64,000 nt of DNA from positions 4,754-68,753 of the forward strand of contig JASFPP010000002.1 in the NCBI GenBank assembly GCA_050115915.1, written 5' to 3'. Source of the DNA: WTAW01 sp050115915. Its GTDB lineage: Bacteria > Acidobacteriota > Aminicenantia > Aminicenantales > Aminicenantaceae. The translations under genes were made by a program, and so were the position numbers. Shown here in pieces: positions 43,797 through 54,600 of the stretch (position 1 is its first letter; every line of letters begins with the position of its first letter). The notes under the pieces were generated by a model, which was given only the letters and a program-made list of their open reading frames with translations, did no database searches and was not told the origin of the DNA.

Positions 43797-46010
43797 TTAA
43801 TTGAAGAGGAAGGTCATCTTGACCATAACAACACGGTCCTGGAGACGCGTCTGCTCTCCCGCCTCCCGGGTCTCGTTGTAGATGAAATAGATGTTTGCTC
43901 CCGGCTTATAGATCCAGCGGATGAGGAAGTTGCTCTTGAACACATCGTCTTCATCGTTGTACTGGAGATAGGCTTTGGCATACAGTTCTGGGGTAAAGGA
44001 ATAGATAATCCTGGCGGCAGCGATGTTCGTACTGAACTTGCCTCCCTTTATCGGAAGATCGAAATTGTTATAGTCATAGATAAACTCGACGTTGAGATGC
44101 TTGGAGAACTTGATAAAGCCGCTGGCGTTCAATCGGTAGAGAGAACCATTGTAAAATCCCCCCAAGTTGGTGTTGGCCCGGAGGGATATTTTTTTGCTCC
44201 GGTCAGAATGAAAGAATCCCGATAAAAAGTTAAAACGATGAATGCCGACAGGGATAAAAACGTCCTCCCTGATCTCGAACGAATCCTCCAGAAACTCATA
44301 GCTTTGCACATAGCCCAAGTAAAAGATGCTGCCATTTTGGAAAATATTGAATGTTCCCAGGCTTTGAAACCTCGATTCCAACTGCCCCGAATGGTTCTCG
44401 AGATAGATAAGGTCGACAAAGAAAAAACTCTGTCTGAGATTGAACACCTGGGGCCGTGGGCCGACCCCAAAATTGGCACGCAGTTTTCGCATGTCGACTC
44501 TCGGGACATACCCCATCTCCGAGTTGAAGTTCTCTCCGATATCCGTATAATTCAAGCGCCCGCTGAATAAATCGCTGTTGAAGATCATATCCAGATTCCC
44601 GGCCCAATCCTGGCCTTCAGAACCGGGGCTGAATGTCTTCCCTATAAAACCTTCCACACGGAAGGACTGGCCGAAGGCGAGATTGACATCGAAGACGGCC
44701 CCTCGATTGTAATCGGAACTATCCAGAGAATCTCGGCTCATAACCATGGCCCCTATGGTGGATTTCTCTAAGAAATCCCTTTTCAGACGGAAGACGGCGT
44801 GATTCATTCTTTCGATGTGGACATCTTCATCATCCTCGGTGTAAGTAATCCTGTCGGTCAGGATATCGAGAATCCCCAAGCTGTAGCTCCCCCCTTTACC
44901 GGTAACTCTCACTCCTCCCATCACAGGGATCTCCTCACCATCCTCCGAGAGTCCTATGGTCCGGCTGTAGAAGAAACGCATCCCCGGAGGTTCGAAAGGA
45001 TCGAACACCTCACCCACATAAAAAAGATCCGCCCCCTCCAAAAAAAATCCTCTTTTTTCGGGGAAAAAGAGAGAGAACCGGGTCAGGTTGAACTGCTCGA
45101 GGTCCGCTTCGACCTGAGCGAAGTCCGTGTTGATGGTCATATCGGCTGTGATGTTCGACGTTAAACGGTATTTGAGATCGAGCCCAATATCTCCGGATGC
45201 GCTTAGGGAATCTTTGTCCTCCTCCTGAATTCCGCCTCCGATCACATAGGGCATCAAATGGAGTCTCTTCCCCTTTTTGAGATCCTCAAGTCCAGTCAAA
45301 TTACCAAAAAAGGAAATCTTGTACTTCCCGAAATATCCCAGGTCTCGAACGATCGGTGCCCAATAGGCCTCCTCTCTCTTCCTTGCGATGTGGCGCCCGA
45401 AATTAACACCCCAAGTCTGTGTGCGCGCCGTTTGAAACCTGAGTGTGTAAAAGGGGATGGCGATCTCGATGGTCCAGCCCCGATTATCTCTTTGGGTTTT
45501 GGAATGCCACAATCCATCCCAATCCCAGTTGATCCTGCTGCCCTCCTCTCTGATCAGAGCATCCCGCCGCGCTCCCAGGGGATTCGTCATAAAATACGTC
45601 GCATTCCGGTGATCGTGATAGGTGTCCAAATAAATTTCGAAATAGTCGTTGTCCTGGAGGGGGGCATCCCTCCGCATCTCGCTGGCTACGATCTTATCCG
45701 GTTGGCTGTCATTGCATACGACACCGATGTATAAATATTCATCGTCATACAGGATACGGATTTCTGTCGTCTCTGTTATGGGCTTTCCTTCATTGGGCTC
45801 TCTCTGAATAAGATTGTCGATCACTTCTGCCTTTTGCCAAGCCGCGTCGTCGAGCCTCCCATCCATTCGAACAGGCTCATCTGTTCTGACGGCTCTTACC
45901 TCTAGATCCACAGACTGTTGGGAGAATAAAAAAGACGAACAGAGAAGCCCCAGGATCACCGCCCAAAGCGATCTTCTTCGGCACATCTTTTTACTTTTTT
46001 GTTCTCCCAT
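43797..46010 (-). CDS. DUF5916 outer-membrane protein with CBM9-like N-terminal domain
   Basis: About 737 residues. After a signal segment (CRRRSLWAVILGLLCSSFLF) comes a CBM9-like domain (about 35-220) with VRMDGRLDDAAWQKAE, EIRILYDDEYLYIGVVCND and NDYFEIYLDTYHDHRNA, the family's typical opening. The rest is the DUF5916 part: WGVNFGRHIARKREEAYW, ITADMTINTDFAQVEADLEQFNLTRFSLFFPEKRGFFLEGADLF, then many alternating amphipathic strands to a terminal FLFN, i.e. a probable beta-barrel. Usually linked to carbohydrate or peptide uptake; function unknown. The start is uncertain (46025 GTG, 46010 ATG or 45986 ATG); none has a good ribosome-binding site. Confidence 0.82.
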   Translation of the reverse strand: MGEQKSKKMCRRRSLWAVILGLLCSSFLFSQQSVDLEVRAVRTDEPVRMDGRLDDAAWQKAEVIDNLIQREPNEGKPITETTEIRILYDDEYLYIGVVCNDSQPDKIVASEMRRDAPLQDNDYFEIYLDTYHDHRNATYFMTNPLGARRDALIREEGSRINWDWDGLWHSKTQRDNRGWTIEIAIPFYTLRFQTARTQTWGVNFGRHIARKREEAYWAPIVRDLGYFGKYKISFFGNLTGLEDLKKGKRLHLMPYVIGGGIQEEDKDSLSASGDIGLDLKYRLTSNITADMTINTDFAQVEADLEQFNLTRFSLFFPEKRGFFLEGADLFYVGEVFDPFEPPGMRFFYSRTIGLSEDGEEIPVMGGVRVTGKGGSYSLGILDILTDRITYTEDDEDVHIERMNHAVFRLKRDFLEKSTIGAMVMSRDSLDSSDYNRGAVFDVNLAFGQSFRVEGFIGKTFSPGSEGQDWAGNLDMIFNSDLFSGRLNYTDIGENFNSEMGYVPRVDMRKLRANFGVGPRPQVFNLRQSFFFVDLIYLENHSGQLESRFQSLGTFNIFQNGSIFYLGYVQSYEFLEDSFEIREDVFIPVGIHRFNFLSGFFHSDRSKKISLRANTNLGGFYNGSLYRLNASGFIKFSKHLNVEFIYDYNNFDLPIKGGKFSTNIAAARIIYSFTPELYAKAYLQYNDEDDVFKSNFLIRWIYKPGANIYFIYNETREAGEQTRLQDRVVMVKMTFLFN

Positions 46011-46170
46011 CGGAGTGAAGAACACTCTATTTCAGTCAGTATACATATTTCGACCCGAATAACCCAGATATTTATTGGCGGTTATCAGGGATTAAAAATA
46101 CACACGTCAATACGTACATTAAGTTTGAGATAATACAGCTGGATACTTAAAAAAATCGGGATAGTTGTCC

Positions 46171-47502
46171 TCAGGCTCTACGCTGAGCTAAGTGCTGGAT
46201 CCCTTCCAGAAGCATGTCCACATGTTTTCGAGCGATGTAGAAATGTGTCGAGACCCGCAGACCATACGTACCTTTTTCCTTACTCCCCACGGTTCTGATC
46301 ACGATGTTGTATTTTTCACGCACATAATCGACAACATTTCTGGGCTCTACCCCGTCTATGGAGAACGCAGTCAATCCACCACTAATATAGGGATCCTGGG
46401 AGGTATGAAGTTTTATACCCGGAATCCTGGCGAGCTCTCGTTTTAAATACCCGGCCAATGCTTTGATCCGCCTCTCGATTCTCTGTTTCCCGATGTGGTT
46501 CTGGAAATCAATGGCCTCGCCTAGGGCGATGGTCAGTGCATCCGCTCTCTGTCCCACAGCTTCATACTTCCGCGCACTTTCGGAATTATCCCATCCTCCT
46601 GTAGCGAGTGTGGCCCAGACCTTATCCAGATGTTCCTTCTTGATATAGAGCACGCCTACACCCGTGGGCGCACCCAGCCACTTGTATGGGCTGGTTGCGA
46701 AAAAATCCACATCCAATTCTTTCATGTTGAGGTCGAGCATTCCGATACCATGGGCGCTGTCGGCAAGGACAAGGATCCCCTTCTCATGGGCCATCTTGCA
46801 CAACTCTTTGAGGGGAGAGATCAGGCCGGATATGTAAACCGTATGGCTGATACTGATGATTCTTGTCCTGGGAGTGATACTCTTTTCGAAACCGGAGACA
46901 AATTCATCTACGCTTGCCGGAGGCAAACCTATAGGGACATACACGATCTTGATGCCGTAGCGTTTCTCTTTGAGGTTCCATGGATGAGTCCCCCCTGGAT
47001 GCTCCATCGTGGAGAGGATAACTTCATCTCCCTCTTTGAGATCCAGGCCGTTCGCGATAAAATTCATCCCCTCAGTGGTGTTACGCGTGATCGCGACTTC
47101 CTCTGGGTCGGCATGGATGAATTCGGCCACTTTTCTGCGAACTTCCGCTTTTTCCCTGGGAATATACGCATACGTATCGTAGGGATTCGTGGCCTGGACT
47201 TTGAAGGTTTTCATCAGTGTGTTGAATACCGGTTTGGGCATAGGTCCAACGGTCCCGTTGTTCATCATGATGACCCCGTCCTGGAAGAGAAAATGTCGCC
47301 TCAATGCATCCCAGAACACCCCATCGGGCGATTCATCCTCGATATATTTTGTGTTCAGCGCTGTAATACTCTGATAAATAGAAGCGTTGAGTTTGTTAAG
47401 TGCAGCTACAGAGAGTGTGGAACCCGCCAGGAAATACTTAACAAAATCCCGTCTGGAAAATCCTGTGATACAATCATTTTTGCGTTTAGATATTTGGTCC
47501 AT
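46171..47502 (-). CDS. Class V aminotransferase with twin-arginine-type leader
   Basis: A 443-residue PLP enzyme of the cysteine desulfurase/isopenicillin-N-epimerase type. The N terminus reads GFSRRDFVKYFLAGSTLSVAAL, a Tat-like signal. PLP site: Lys in ATSPYKWLGAPTGVG, Asp in VLADSAHGIG with the stacking segment NTTEGMNFIANG, and HTVYISG. The C-terminal domain has GLTAFSIDGVEP and YGLRVSTHFYIARKH. Export of a PLP enzyme is unusual but recurs in this group. The reaction could be epimerisation, desulfuration or amino-acid lyase activity. GGGAGG precedes the ATG. It lies downstream of the second DUF362 gene on the same strand, with which it may be co-transcribed (79-bp gap). Confidence 0.85.
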   Translation of the reverse strand: MDQISKRKNDCITGFSRRDFVKYFLAGSTLSVAALNKLNASIYQSITALNTKYIEDESPDGVFWDALRRHFLFQDGVIMMNNGTVGPMPKPVFNTLMKTFKVQATNPYDTYAYIPREKAEVRRKVAEFIHADPEEVAITRNTTEGMNFIANGLDLKEGDEVILSTMEHPGGTHPWNLKEKRYGIKIVYVPIGLPPASVDEFVSGFEKSITPRTRIISISHTVYISGLISPLKELCKMAHEKGILVLADSAHGIGMLDLNMKELDVDFFATSPYKWLGAPTGVGVLYIKKEHLDKVWATLATGGWDNSESARKYEAVGQRADALTIALGEAIDFQNHIGKQRIERRIKALAGYLKRELARIPGIKLHTSQDPYISGGLTAFSIDGVEPRNVVDYVREKYNIVIRTVGSKEKGTYGLRVSTHFYIARKHVDMLLEGIQHLAQRRA

Positions 47503-47581
47503 AAACGTGTCCTCCCAGAGTTTTGCTCCATTGTATTCCTTCTAGATTTCCGCTGTCAAACAAAAACTCGGCGCCAGCGGC

Positions 47582-48535
47582 TCAGGCTTTGACCTTGGCG
47601 ATATTGACTTTTTTGAGGTCCATCTCGCCTAAGCCGAGCTCATGAGCCATCTTGATCTGGAAGATATCTTCGGGTTTCAATCCCCACAGCGTCGAGCAGT
47701 AAGCATCCATGGCCACACGATCCTGGCCGACCACGACCTTTTGCGGCTTAATGATCTCGCCCGGGCCCATCGGACCGTTCGTAATAATGAACTCTGTGGC
47801 ATCGACAACACACAGTGTGGGAAGGATGACCGTGTTGAGGTCAGCGATGCACTGATCGAGGTGTTTGATATCGTTGATGTCTGTTTTCCAGCCGGGCTTG
47901 TGAAAATTTTCCCTGTTGTTTTGGCGATGATTCAGCCCCATCATGTTTTTCATCGTTCCCGTGAACTTATTCCCAGCGTGGTCCTTTGTTATGGGGATAT
48001 CGATAAACACATCGTTGTTGAAGAACTCCTTCATGATCATCGCCTCTTTGAGAGCCTGTCCCTTGGGTACCTTAACAGGCTTGAAATTGGCCTCATCACT
48101 TTCAACGAGCTTCAAGCTTGCGCCTTCTTCCCTCAGCACAGCAGCCAAGCCGGTTTTTTCCCAATTTTCCATCTTCAGCCACGAGAGACAGTTGACCTCT
48201 TCGGCACCCGCCTTTTTGCACATCTGGACGATGGCGCGCACGATCTCCGGTTTTGTGAATGTCCCCGGATGCCATCTCTGGACATTGGGAAGAATGGCGA
48301 CTCTCGCGCCCTTCTGGATGAAGTGGTCCATACCCCCCAAAAGCTCAACCGCCTTCATGGTGCTCTTATAATAATCCGCTCCCTCAGCCACAACAATATC
48401 ATGTGCTCCGTAGGCCATAGCCCCGGCTTTTGAGCCATCGACAAAATGTCCGAGTGCTGTTCCTCCGACTGCTGCGGTCAGGCTATAACGGGCACTCTTT
48501 TTAAGAAATTCTCTCCGTCCAATTTTATTCCCCAT
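47582..48535 (-). CDS. Tat-signal DUF362 protein (second copy)
   Basis: A 317-residue periplasmic protein beginning MGNKIGRREFLKKSARYSLTAAVGG, with GGAGG before the ATG. The DUF362 domain shows LLGGMDHFIQKGARVAILPNVQRWHPG, KAGAEEVNCLSW, VFIDIPITKDHAGNKFTGTMKNMMGLNHRQNR and VVDATEFIITNGPMGPGE. The KDH and MMG-N segments correspond to the same positions in the copy at 32769, but overall similarity between the two is modest. Function unknown; a redox or metal role has been suggested for the family. Confidence 0.83.
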   Translation of the reverse strand: MGNKIGRREFLKKSARYSLTAAVGGTALGHFVDGSKAGAMAYGAHDIVVAEGADYYKSTMKAVELLGGMDHFIQKGARVAILPNVQRWHPGTFTKPEIVRAIVQMCKKAGAEEVNCLSWLKMENWEKTGLAAVLREEGASLKLVESDEANFKPVKVPKGQALKEAMIMKEFFNNDVFIDIPITKDHAGNKFTGTMKNMMGLNHRQNNRENFHKPGWKTDINDIKHLDQCIADLNTVILPTLCVVDATEFIITNGPMGPGEIIKPQKVVVGQDRVAMDAYCSTLWGLKPEDIFQIKMAHELGLGEMDLKKVNIAKVKA

Positions 48536-48884
48536 GAGTCCTCCTTTTTAAGATTCTCAAAACTTATTGAATGGTTTAAATGGATATTATAATACAAAAA
48601 ATAAAAGTGCAAATCTTTCTGCAGAAAGGTAAACATCATTATTTCCGTGATGGCATGAAAGCATAATGCGTTATTGAGTGCTCCAATTGTGTGGTGGAGA
48701 AAACCGTATGGAGGGCTGGACGGGCATGGTATATCTCCCAAGGGGAGATATGAGGGAAGCCCGGAATCGAGCGAAGTTTCCTCGCTGGGGAAACTGAGAG
48801 TGTTTTCGAAATCACCAATTGAGCACTCGAAATACCAGTCATCACAGTATTAAGGATGCTTTCTGAAGAAATTAAGAAAGGCGG
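48536..48884. other. Gene-free 349-bp interval with a MITE-like repeat
   Basis: No gene is seen. Most of the interval is the inverted-repeat-bounded element 48676-48828. It also carries CGTGATGGCATGAAA (48642-48656), which recurs inverted near 51506-51520. Confidence 0.55.
48676..48828. repeat. MITE-like element with terminal inverted repeats
   Basis: Ends GAGTGCTCCAATTG (48676-48689) and CAATTGAGCACTC (48816-48828) are inverted copies differing by one inserted C. Inside is a perfect 9-bp hairpin ATATCTCCC-AAG-GGGAGATAT (48731-48751). The segment GGTGGAG...CGTATGGAGGGCT also occurs near 33920-33943. No coding content. Confidence 0.5.
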
Positions 48885-49739
48885 TTAGGTGTCGAAGAAT
48901 TTCGATCGTTTCAGAATGATGCTTCCCTGTTCGACTCCGATGTCTTTGGCGATGACATGACATTTGGCTTTCAGAAGAAAAAATATCGGCCGGCTTTCTT
49001 CAGAAAGACCTTCATAGTTCCCCTGCCCCTTGCTGATGATAAAGTCCGCAGTTTTATAGACCTTGAAGAACTCATCCGCGCAAAAACGCAAGATGTTGCC
49101 CGGCGCGTCTGTGCCCGAGCTCATGATGTCTGCGACTTTATCTATCCCCGCAGCCACAGCATCCTCAAGAACAGCGTCATTGATGATCGGACGCTCACGA
49201 ACCACATAGGTCACAGGTTTTCCCAGCTCTTCGATAAGCACACGGTCGAACACCGTTTCTCCCGCGTTATCCGCGATGTAAAGAACGTCTTTGGCCTTAG
49301 GCAGCGCTGCCTTGAAAGTCTCAAAATCATCGATGGCAAATCTCTGGTCGAGTATGGATTCAAGGTCTTTTTCCATGTCAAAGGGTGCGTTGGACCCAAA
49401 ATCGATCACATTTCCGGCAATGGCGATACGGATCGCTGTTTTCAACCGATCCTCTGCCGATCGAACTCTTTCCTTCAGGCCTGGATATAGAGTGAGGGCT
49501 TGTTCGGTGCATTTTTTCTTGATTTCTCTGTAGGGATCCTGTACACCGGTCAAACGCGAGACGATTCTATAAACCTCTCGGCCGATCTCTGGAGGTGTGG
49601 CCCCAGCCGGAATTTTGGGCAGGAATCTGCTCACCTCGAGCAAGATCTTATGGGTAGTATCTTCATTGGCACCGACCAATCGAGTGACATTGAGGGCCTG
49701 CTGGAAAAAACACGGATAACAGTCCAAGTAGATCTTCAT
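48885..49739 (-). CDS. DUF89 / ARMT1-like damage-control phosphatase
   Basis: A 284-residue protein. Opening MKIYLDCYPCFFQQAL with the C-x2-C pair typical of the bacterial/archaeal subgroup I, and the metal-binding core YIADNAGETVFDRVLIEEL plus GNVIDFGSNAPFD (Asn and Asp metal ligands) and FIISKGQGNYEGL near the end. Family knowledge: DUF89 proteins are metal-dependent phosphatases that remove damaged or over-abundant phosphometabolites (e.g. sugar phosphates, phosphopantetheine). No clear partner gene here. It is 45 bp downstream of the transglutaminase-like gene. Confidence 0.88.
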   Translation of the reverse strand: MKIYLDCYPCFFQQALNVTRLVGANEDTTHKILLEVSRFLPKIPAGATPPEIGREVYRIVSRLTGVQDPYREIKKKCTEQALTLYPGLKERVRSAEDRLKTAIRIAIAGNVIDFGSNAPFDMEKDLESILDQRFAIDDFETFKAALPKAKDVLYIADNAGETVFDRVLIEELGKPVTYVVRERPIINDAVLEDAVAAGIDKVADIMSSGTDAPGNILRFCADEFFKVYKTADFIISKGQGNYEGLSEESRPIFFLLKAKCHVIAKDIGVEQGSIILKRSKFFDT

Positions 49740-49784
49740 GTCCAGACGATTATATCATTTCTGAGAGTTAAGGGCGATCGAAGC

Positions 49785-51371
49785 CTATCGATCCTCGTTG
49801 TATTCCAAAACCTCGAGCTTCAGGTTCCCGATGACCTCTGACATGGCTCGGCCCATCTCCTGGAATAGCCCTTCATCCAGAGCGCTGTTACCCAGCTTGA
49901 TGTGTGTGGCGTCTGTGTAATACTCACCGCTCGTCTTATCCACGGCCAGCCACTTGGCATCCAATCCTACCCACGCGCCTACATAAACCTCGGGCCACAT
50001 GTGATAGGCAAATATTCCTTCTCCATACATTACTCCCACTGCGGCCCGCGCCGGGATCCCCACAGAACGACAGAGGGTGACCATCAACACCGTATATTCC
50101 GAACAATCCCCTTCTCGATTTTCGAGGATCTCTTTAGCGGAGGCAAATCCCACATCATAGTTCGGCTCCATCTCACGGCGTACCCACTCGGCAATCTTTT
50201 TCGACGCGGCCCAGGAATTCCCTTCTTTGCCGGCGATGGTCCTTGCGACTTTTACGACATACGGATCGTCAGATTGACAGAATGTGGTCGAGGCTAAATA
50301 TCTTGAAAATTCCTCTCCTTCGAAGGGAAAAGATTTGGCGTCTTTTTCCGCAAAGACCACTGACTGTGTTTGGATAATCGCATGATCCTCCTTGAGTTCC
50401 AGGAGTTTCTGACTTTTCCCATCGAAAGGAAGTCCTCTCAGCTTCTCCTGAGGAATCCCACTCACTTTAAAAGTAACGCTTTGAACGTCTTGGGGTTGCG
50501 GAAACTCGACGTTCGATTTTATCAACATGGAAAAGGCAATATCCAAATTCTCATCGGATAATTCCATTGCCTTTTCTTTGGGCATACGAATGGAAGTCGT
50601 ATGCAAAAATCCTGCATCGCTTACAGACTTCCATATCTCACCCTTCTCATCGATCCACTCGTCCATGACGATCGGAAAGACATCCGTCATTTTGGTGCGG
50701 ACATGCCAAAGGGAAATCTGTTCGCCGAGCAATAGAACAGATTCCTCCTGCAAGATTTCGAAAGAGATATCTATAAGGGATTGAGTGAGCGGTTCGAGGA
50801 TTTTGAATGTGTATTCCTTTCCGGCCTTTAAGCCATCTTCTTTGATAATTTTTTCCATAGGAACGCCAAAGTGGAATTTTTCTGTGTAGGGCAGTTCCTT
50901 GGTAATCTTATCTCCAGAATAAAACACGATCTTATCGGGCTTGACCTCTGCTCTTATCACAGTTTCTGCGAGAGAGAGCTTGGTTCTAATAGTCGTCTCC
51001 ACCGGATTCTGATTAGCATCATAGAGAGAATCCTGCGTTGTTTGAATCTCTACAGGATCGCTGCCCAACCGAGAGACTTTCATGAAGGATTCCTGGATCG
51101 ATCGCTGGAATGTCTTCCCCTCTTGGACAAGACTGAACTCACGGCTGTGGCTGTACCCCACTTTCACGCCTTTCATGAAAACGCCCATCCAGGCTTCTTT
51201 GGCCGCGGCTGTTTTTTCGGCTTGGGTTTCTTGGCTAATAACAGTTAATTCCGTCTCCATCGAAGGGGCCGTCCTTCTGTGTTCCGGCTTCAAATTCACA
51301 GGCAAGATCATACATGCAAGTATCAGCCCTAGATTAGCCCCGCGAAATATTTGAAATGGAAGCCTCTTCAT
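49785..51371 (-). CDS. Secreted transglutaminase-like (papain-fold) protein
   Basis: A 528-residue protein with AAGGAG before the ATG and an N-terminal signal segment (FRGANLGLILACMILPVNL). The C-terminal third has the transglutaminase-core triad: Cys in NREGDCSEYTVL, His in AYHMWPEVYVG, Asp in WLAVDKT. The N-terminal two thirds are a beta-rich domain beginning AWMGVFMKGVKVGYSHS, seen in many secreted bacterial members. Likely a periplasmic protease or amidase, or a peptide-binding protein, rather than a cross-linker. It follows the TonB receptor on the same strand after 232 bp. Confidence 0.85.
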   Translation of the reverse strand: MKRLPFQIFRGANLGLILACMILPVNLKPEHRRTAPSMETELTVISQETQAEKTAAAKEAWMGVFMKGVKVGYSHSREFSLVQEGKTFQRSIQESFMKVSRLGSDPVEIQTTQDSLYDANQNPVETTIRTKLSLAETVIRAEVKPDKIVFYSGDKITKELPYTEKFHFGVPMEKIIKEDGLKAGKEYTFKILEPLTQSLIDISFEILQEESVLLLGEQISLWHVRTKMTDVFPIVMDEWIDEKGEIWKSVSDAGFLHTTSIRMPKEKAMELSDENLDIAFSMLIKSNVEFPQPQDVQSVTFKVSGIPQEKLRGLPFDGKSQKLLELKEDHAIIQTQSVVFAEKDAKSFPFEGEEFSRYLASTTFCQSDDPYVVKVARTIAGKEGNSWAASKKIAEWVRREMEPNYDVGFASAKEILENREGDCSEYTVLMVTLCRSVGIPARAAVGVMYGEGIFAYHMWPEVYVGAWVGLDAKWLAVDKTSGEYYTDATHIKLGNSALDEGLFQEMGRAMSEVIGNLKLEVLEYNEDR

Positions 51372-51603
51372 CCTTTTCTCCTTAAACAGATGTTAAAAAT
51401 ACCCATCTTTCGACTCCAAGATTGAATTAAACCATAGCCACATTCATAAGGCAAACAAGATCTAGATAGCATTTCCAAAGTCCTGATGGAAGATGCAAAG
51501 CGATTTCATGCCATCACGGTTTTAGAAAGACTTCATGAGGGCAATAGCCGGAAGGGATGGAGAGGGAGTTAACCCTCCATAGCGAAGCTCTTACAAGATG
51601 TAT

Positions 51604-54600
51604 TTAGAATGTCAGGCGTAAGCTCACTTTCACGACTCTTGTTCCGTAAGCCGCAGTGATGTCTCCATAACTGCTGTACCTTTTGAACACTGGATTCTCG
51701 GGATCGCTGTAATCCAAATACCCGCCTGGATCCGCATCGATTTTGTATCCGCTCCAACCGAAGGCATTCAGGATGTCGATATAGCCTCCCAGAAGTATGG
51801 AGTCTGAAATGCGGAATCTCTTTTCCACCCTCAGATCGAGAGTGGCCAGTGGGGCAGTGCGCCTAGTTCCCCTTTCCTCTGTGATCACATGATAGCCCTG
51901 TCCCGGATAGAGATACCGCTTATCCTCAGGGATGTAGACCCAAATGGTCCTGGCCCAAGGAGTTCCTGAAAGATAACTGAAGTAACCGCTGCATATAAAA
52001 TCTTGGGGAAGAATGACTGAACTTTGGATCTTGATATTGAGCGGCCGGTCGTAATCCAGTCTCCCCTCCGGAAATATGAGGGAGTTAGGGGTGTCATAAT
52101 TCGTGGAGGCCCCCCCTGTCTCGGAGTAACGTCCTCCGATGTTTCCCCAAGATTTGCTCCACACTAAAGATGCAAGAATCTGCCACCTATGGGCCATTCT
52201 TTTGTTCAGGATGAACTGAATAGCTGCGTATTTTCGAAAACCCACATCAAGGTTCGTGTGAAACCAGTGTCTGCCTCCTGGGGAAGTGGCGAGTTCTGCA
52301 TAGCAAAAGGACGTCTTGTCATCATCCGTGCCGAACAATCCATCATCTCCCGGGTCTTCGAACGTGAACCTTTCCCAGTATGGACTCTCCGGGCTGTAGC
52401 CCTTCCATGCGTGTTCTCTGCCGAGTCCATAATCATTGACATCCTCGAAGATGTTCGATTTGTGTTTGTAGATGAGAGTGACCCCTGCGCTCAAGTTCCT
52501 CGCCAATTCTCGCTCTAAACCCAGAGTGAACTCATCTGTGTAAGGAGCAGACGATTCCGGGTCCAAAACATTCTCCAGGTCGTAAACATAAGGGCTATCC
52601 GGTAAATCGTAGATCTCATACCTGTCATCTCGATCGGGTCGTTTATTGTAGTTCTCGTCATACCAGAACCATGCGCCGCCCCTGGGATAGAGCGGGTTCA
52701 GCGAGTTGAAGTACTGGACCATAAGGTACTCGTTGTAACGCGACCAGGATCCTCTGATGGAGGTTTTTCCATCCCCGAAAACATCATAGGAGAAGCCGAC
52801 ACGCGGAGAGAAATGTGTCCATGTCAGGATATTGCGCCCCTCTAGTTCATAGAAACCATAGGGTGATTCTTCACCAAGACCTGGCAGAACCTGGAGAATT
52901 CCGTAAGGATCGGCCGTCGCCTCTTTACTCTGGTTTGGAAAGCGGCCAGTGCTCGTGTCCAAACGCAGACCCAGGTTCAGGGTGAGCCGATCACTCAACG
53001 AAAGATTGTCCTGGATAAAAACGCCAAATCTTCTCTTTGTATCCTGCTCGATGGACGAAGAACACGTGGGGCCGCAGGTGTAGATGTAGACAAATCCCCT
53101 GTTAGGGGCTTGTGATGTCGGGTATGAATAAACATTTCCGTCAAAATAATCGAAGCGCACAGGATTTCCCCGCCACCAATCCCAGTTGCTGGTGACCCAC
53201 TCGTATTCGGCACCGATTTTGATCTCGTGGTTCGTTCCAAAAAGATCATCCACAAAAAGAGTGGCCATAGCCGAGGGGTTGATCCTACGCCGAGTGTAAG
53301 TTTCCTGAAACCGGGAATTATTCCGGTACATTCCCCAATAACGGTCCCAATATTGAGGTGCATCCTCAAGGGCATAGTCACTGAATGGCAGAGGGAAGTA
53401 CCTGTAATTATAGCCAAACCTGAAATCCAAGAAATGGTTCTGGCTTGTCACCCAGTTCGCCTGAAGGCTTAGCGTGTGACCATTCTCACCATCCCATCGG
53501 GAGGTCGCTGTCCTGTCCGTATAGCTCGAAAGCCGGTGCGTGTAGTACTCTTCGGTAATATTCGCCAGATTGTACATCGCCATCAGCCGTATCTCGGGAG
53601 TGAGCTGGAACGTCAATTTTCCAAAAAAATTCATCTCCTTATGCGGGCCCTGTTCCTGTGTGAACACGCGCTCACGGCTCGAAATGGTCTCGTCCCAGGA
53701 CACAAGATTAAAATCCTGTGTCCAGGTGTAATAACGTCCGTTCACAAAAAACCAGAGGCTGTCTCTCACGATGGGACCTCCCAAATACAAGGAAAGATCT
53801 CTCCAGGAGCTCCGCCCCATCGGCTTTTCCAAACCCATAGACTTGAGATCTTCGCGGCTTAGGAGACTCTGACTCATTCTGTCGTCAAAATATTCGGCCG
53901 TAAGACCGCCGTGATAATCATTACCGCCAGATTTCGTTACGATGTTGACGAACCCTCCATCGGCCAATCCCACATCCGCTGGATGACCATAGAGACCAAA
54001 CTCCACTTCCTCGTACACATCGATGTTGATGTTTGTCATCGGGTACATAACGACGGGATCATTGATGGTGACCCCATCTACAGAGTATTGGTTTCCCCGG
54101 ACTGTTCCTCCCGATATAAAAGATGTTCTTCTGTAATCCACGTTTTCTGATACAGAACCGGGAATCGAGTTGAGAACATCATATAGATCCCTAGACATGG
54201 GGATGTGATAGATAAAATCTCGAGCATAATTCACAGAAGTCTTCGCCGATCGGACATCGACCACAGGAGAAAATCCGACAACAGTGACGTCTTCCTCAAG
54301 GCCCCCCAATTCCATCACAATGGACACGGACGATGTTTTGCCGACATTCACACGTAATCCGCGGCGGGTTACGCTTTTGAAACCCAGGACCTCGAATGTG
54401 AGGGCATAATCGTTGCCAGGGGGAAGAGTTGGAAAACGGAAAATGCCTGTTTCTGTCGTGACATACTTCAATGCGTAGGATAATGCCCTGCTCTCGATTG
54501 TGACCGTAACACCCGGAAGAGGCCGGTCATCCGCATCAACCACTTTTCCGACTATAGACCCATCCAGCCTCTGTTGACCCAAAACCGGTGACAGACTACC

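Noticed and set aside
46630..47592. 320-codon plus-strand frame opposite the aminotransferase
   Set aside because: Antisense to a gene with clear PLP motifs; no protein-like features of its own.
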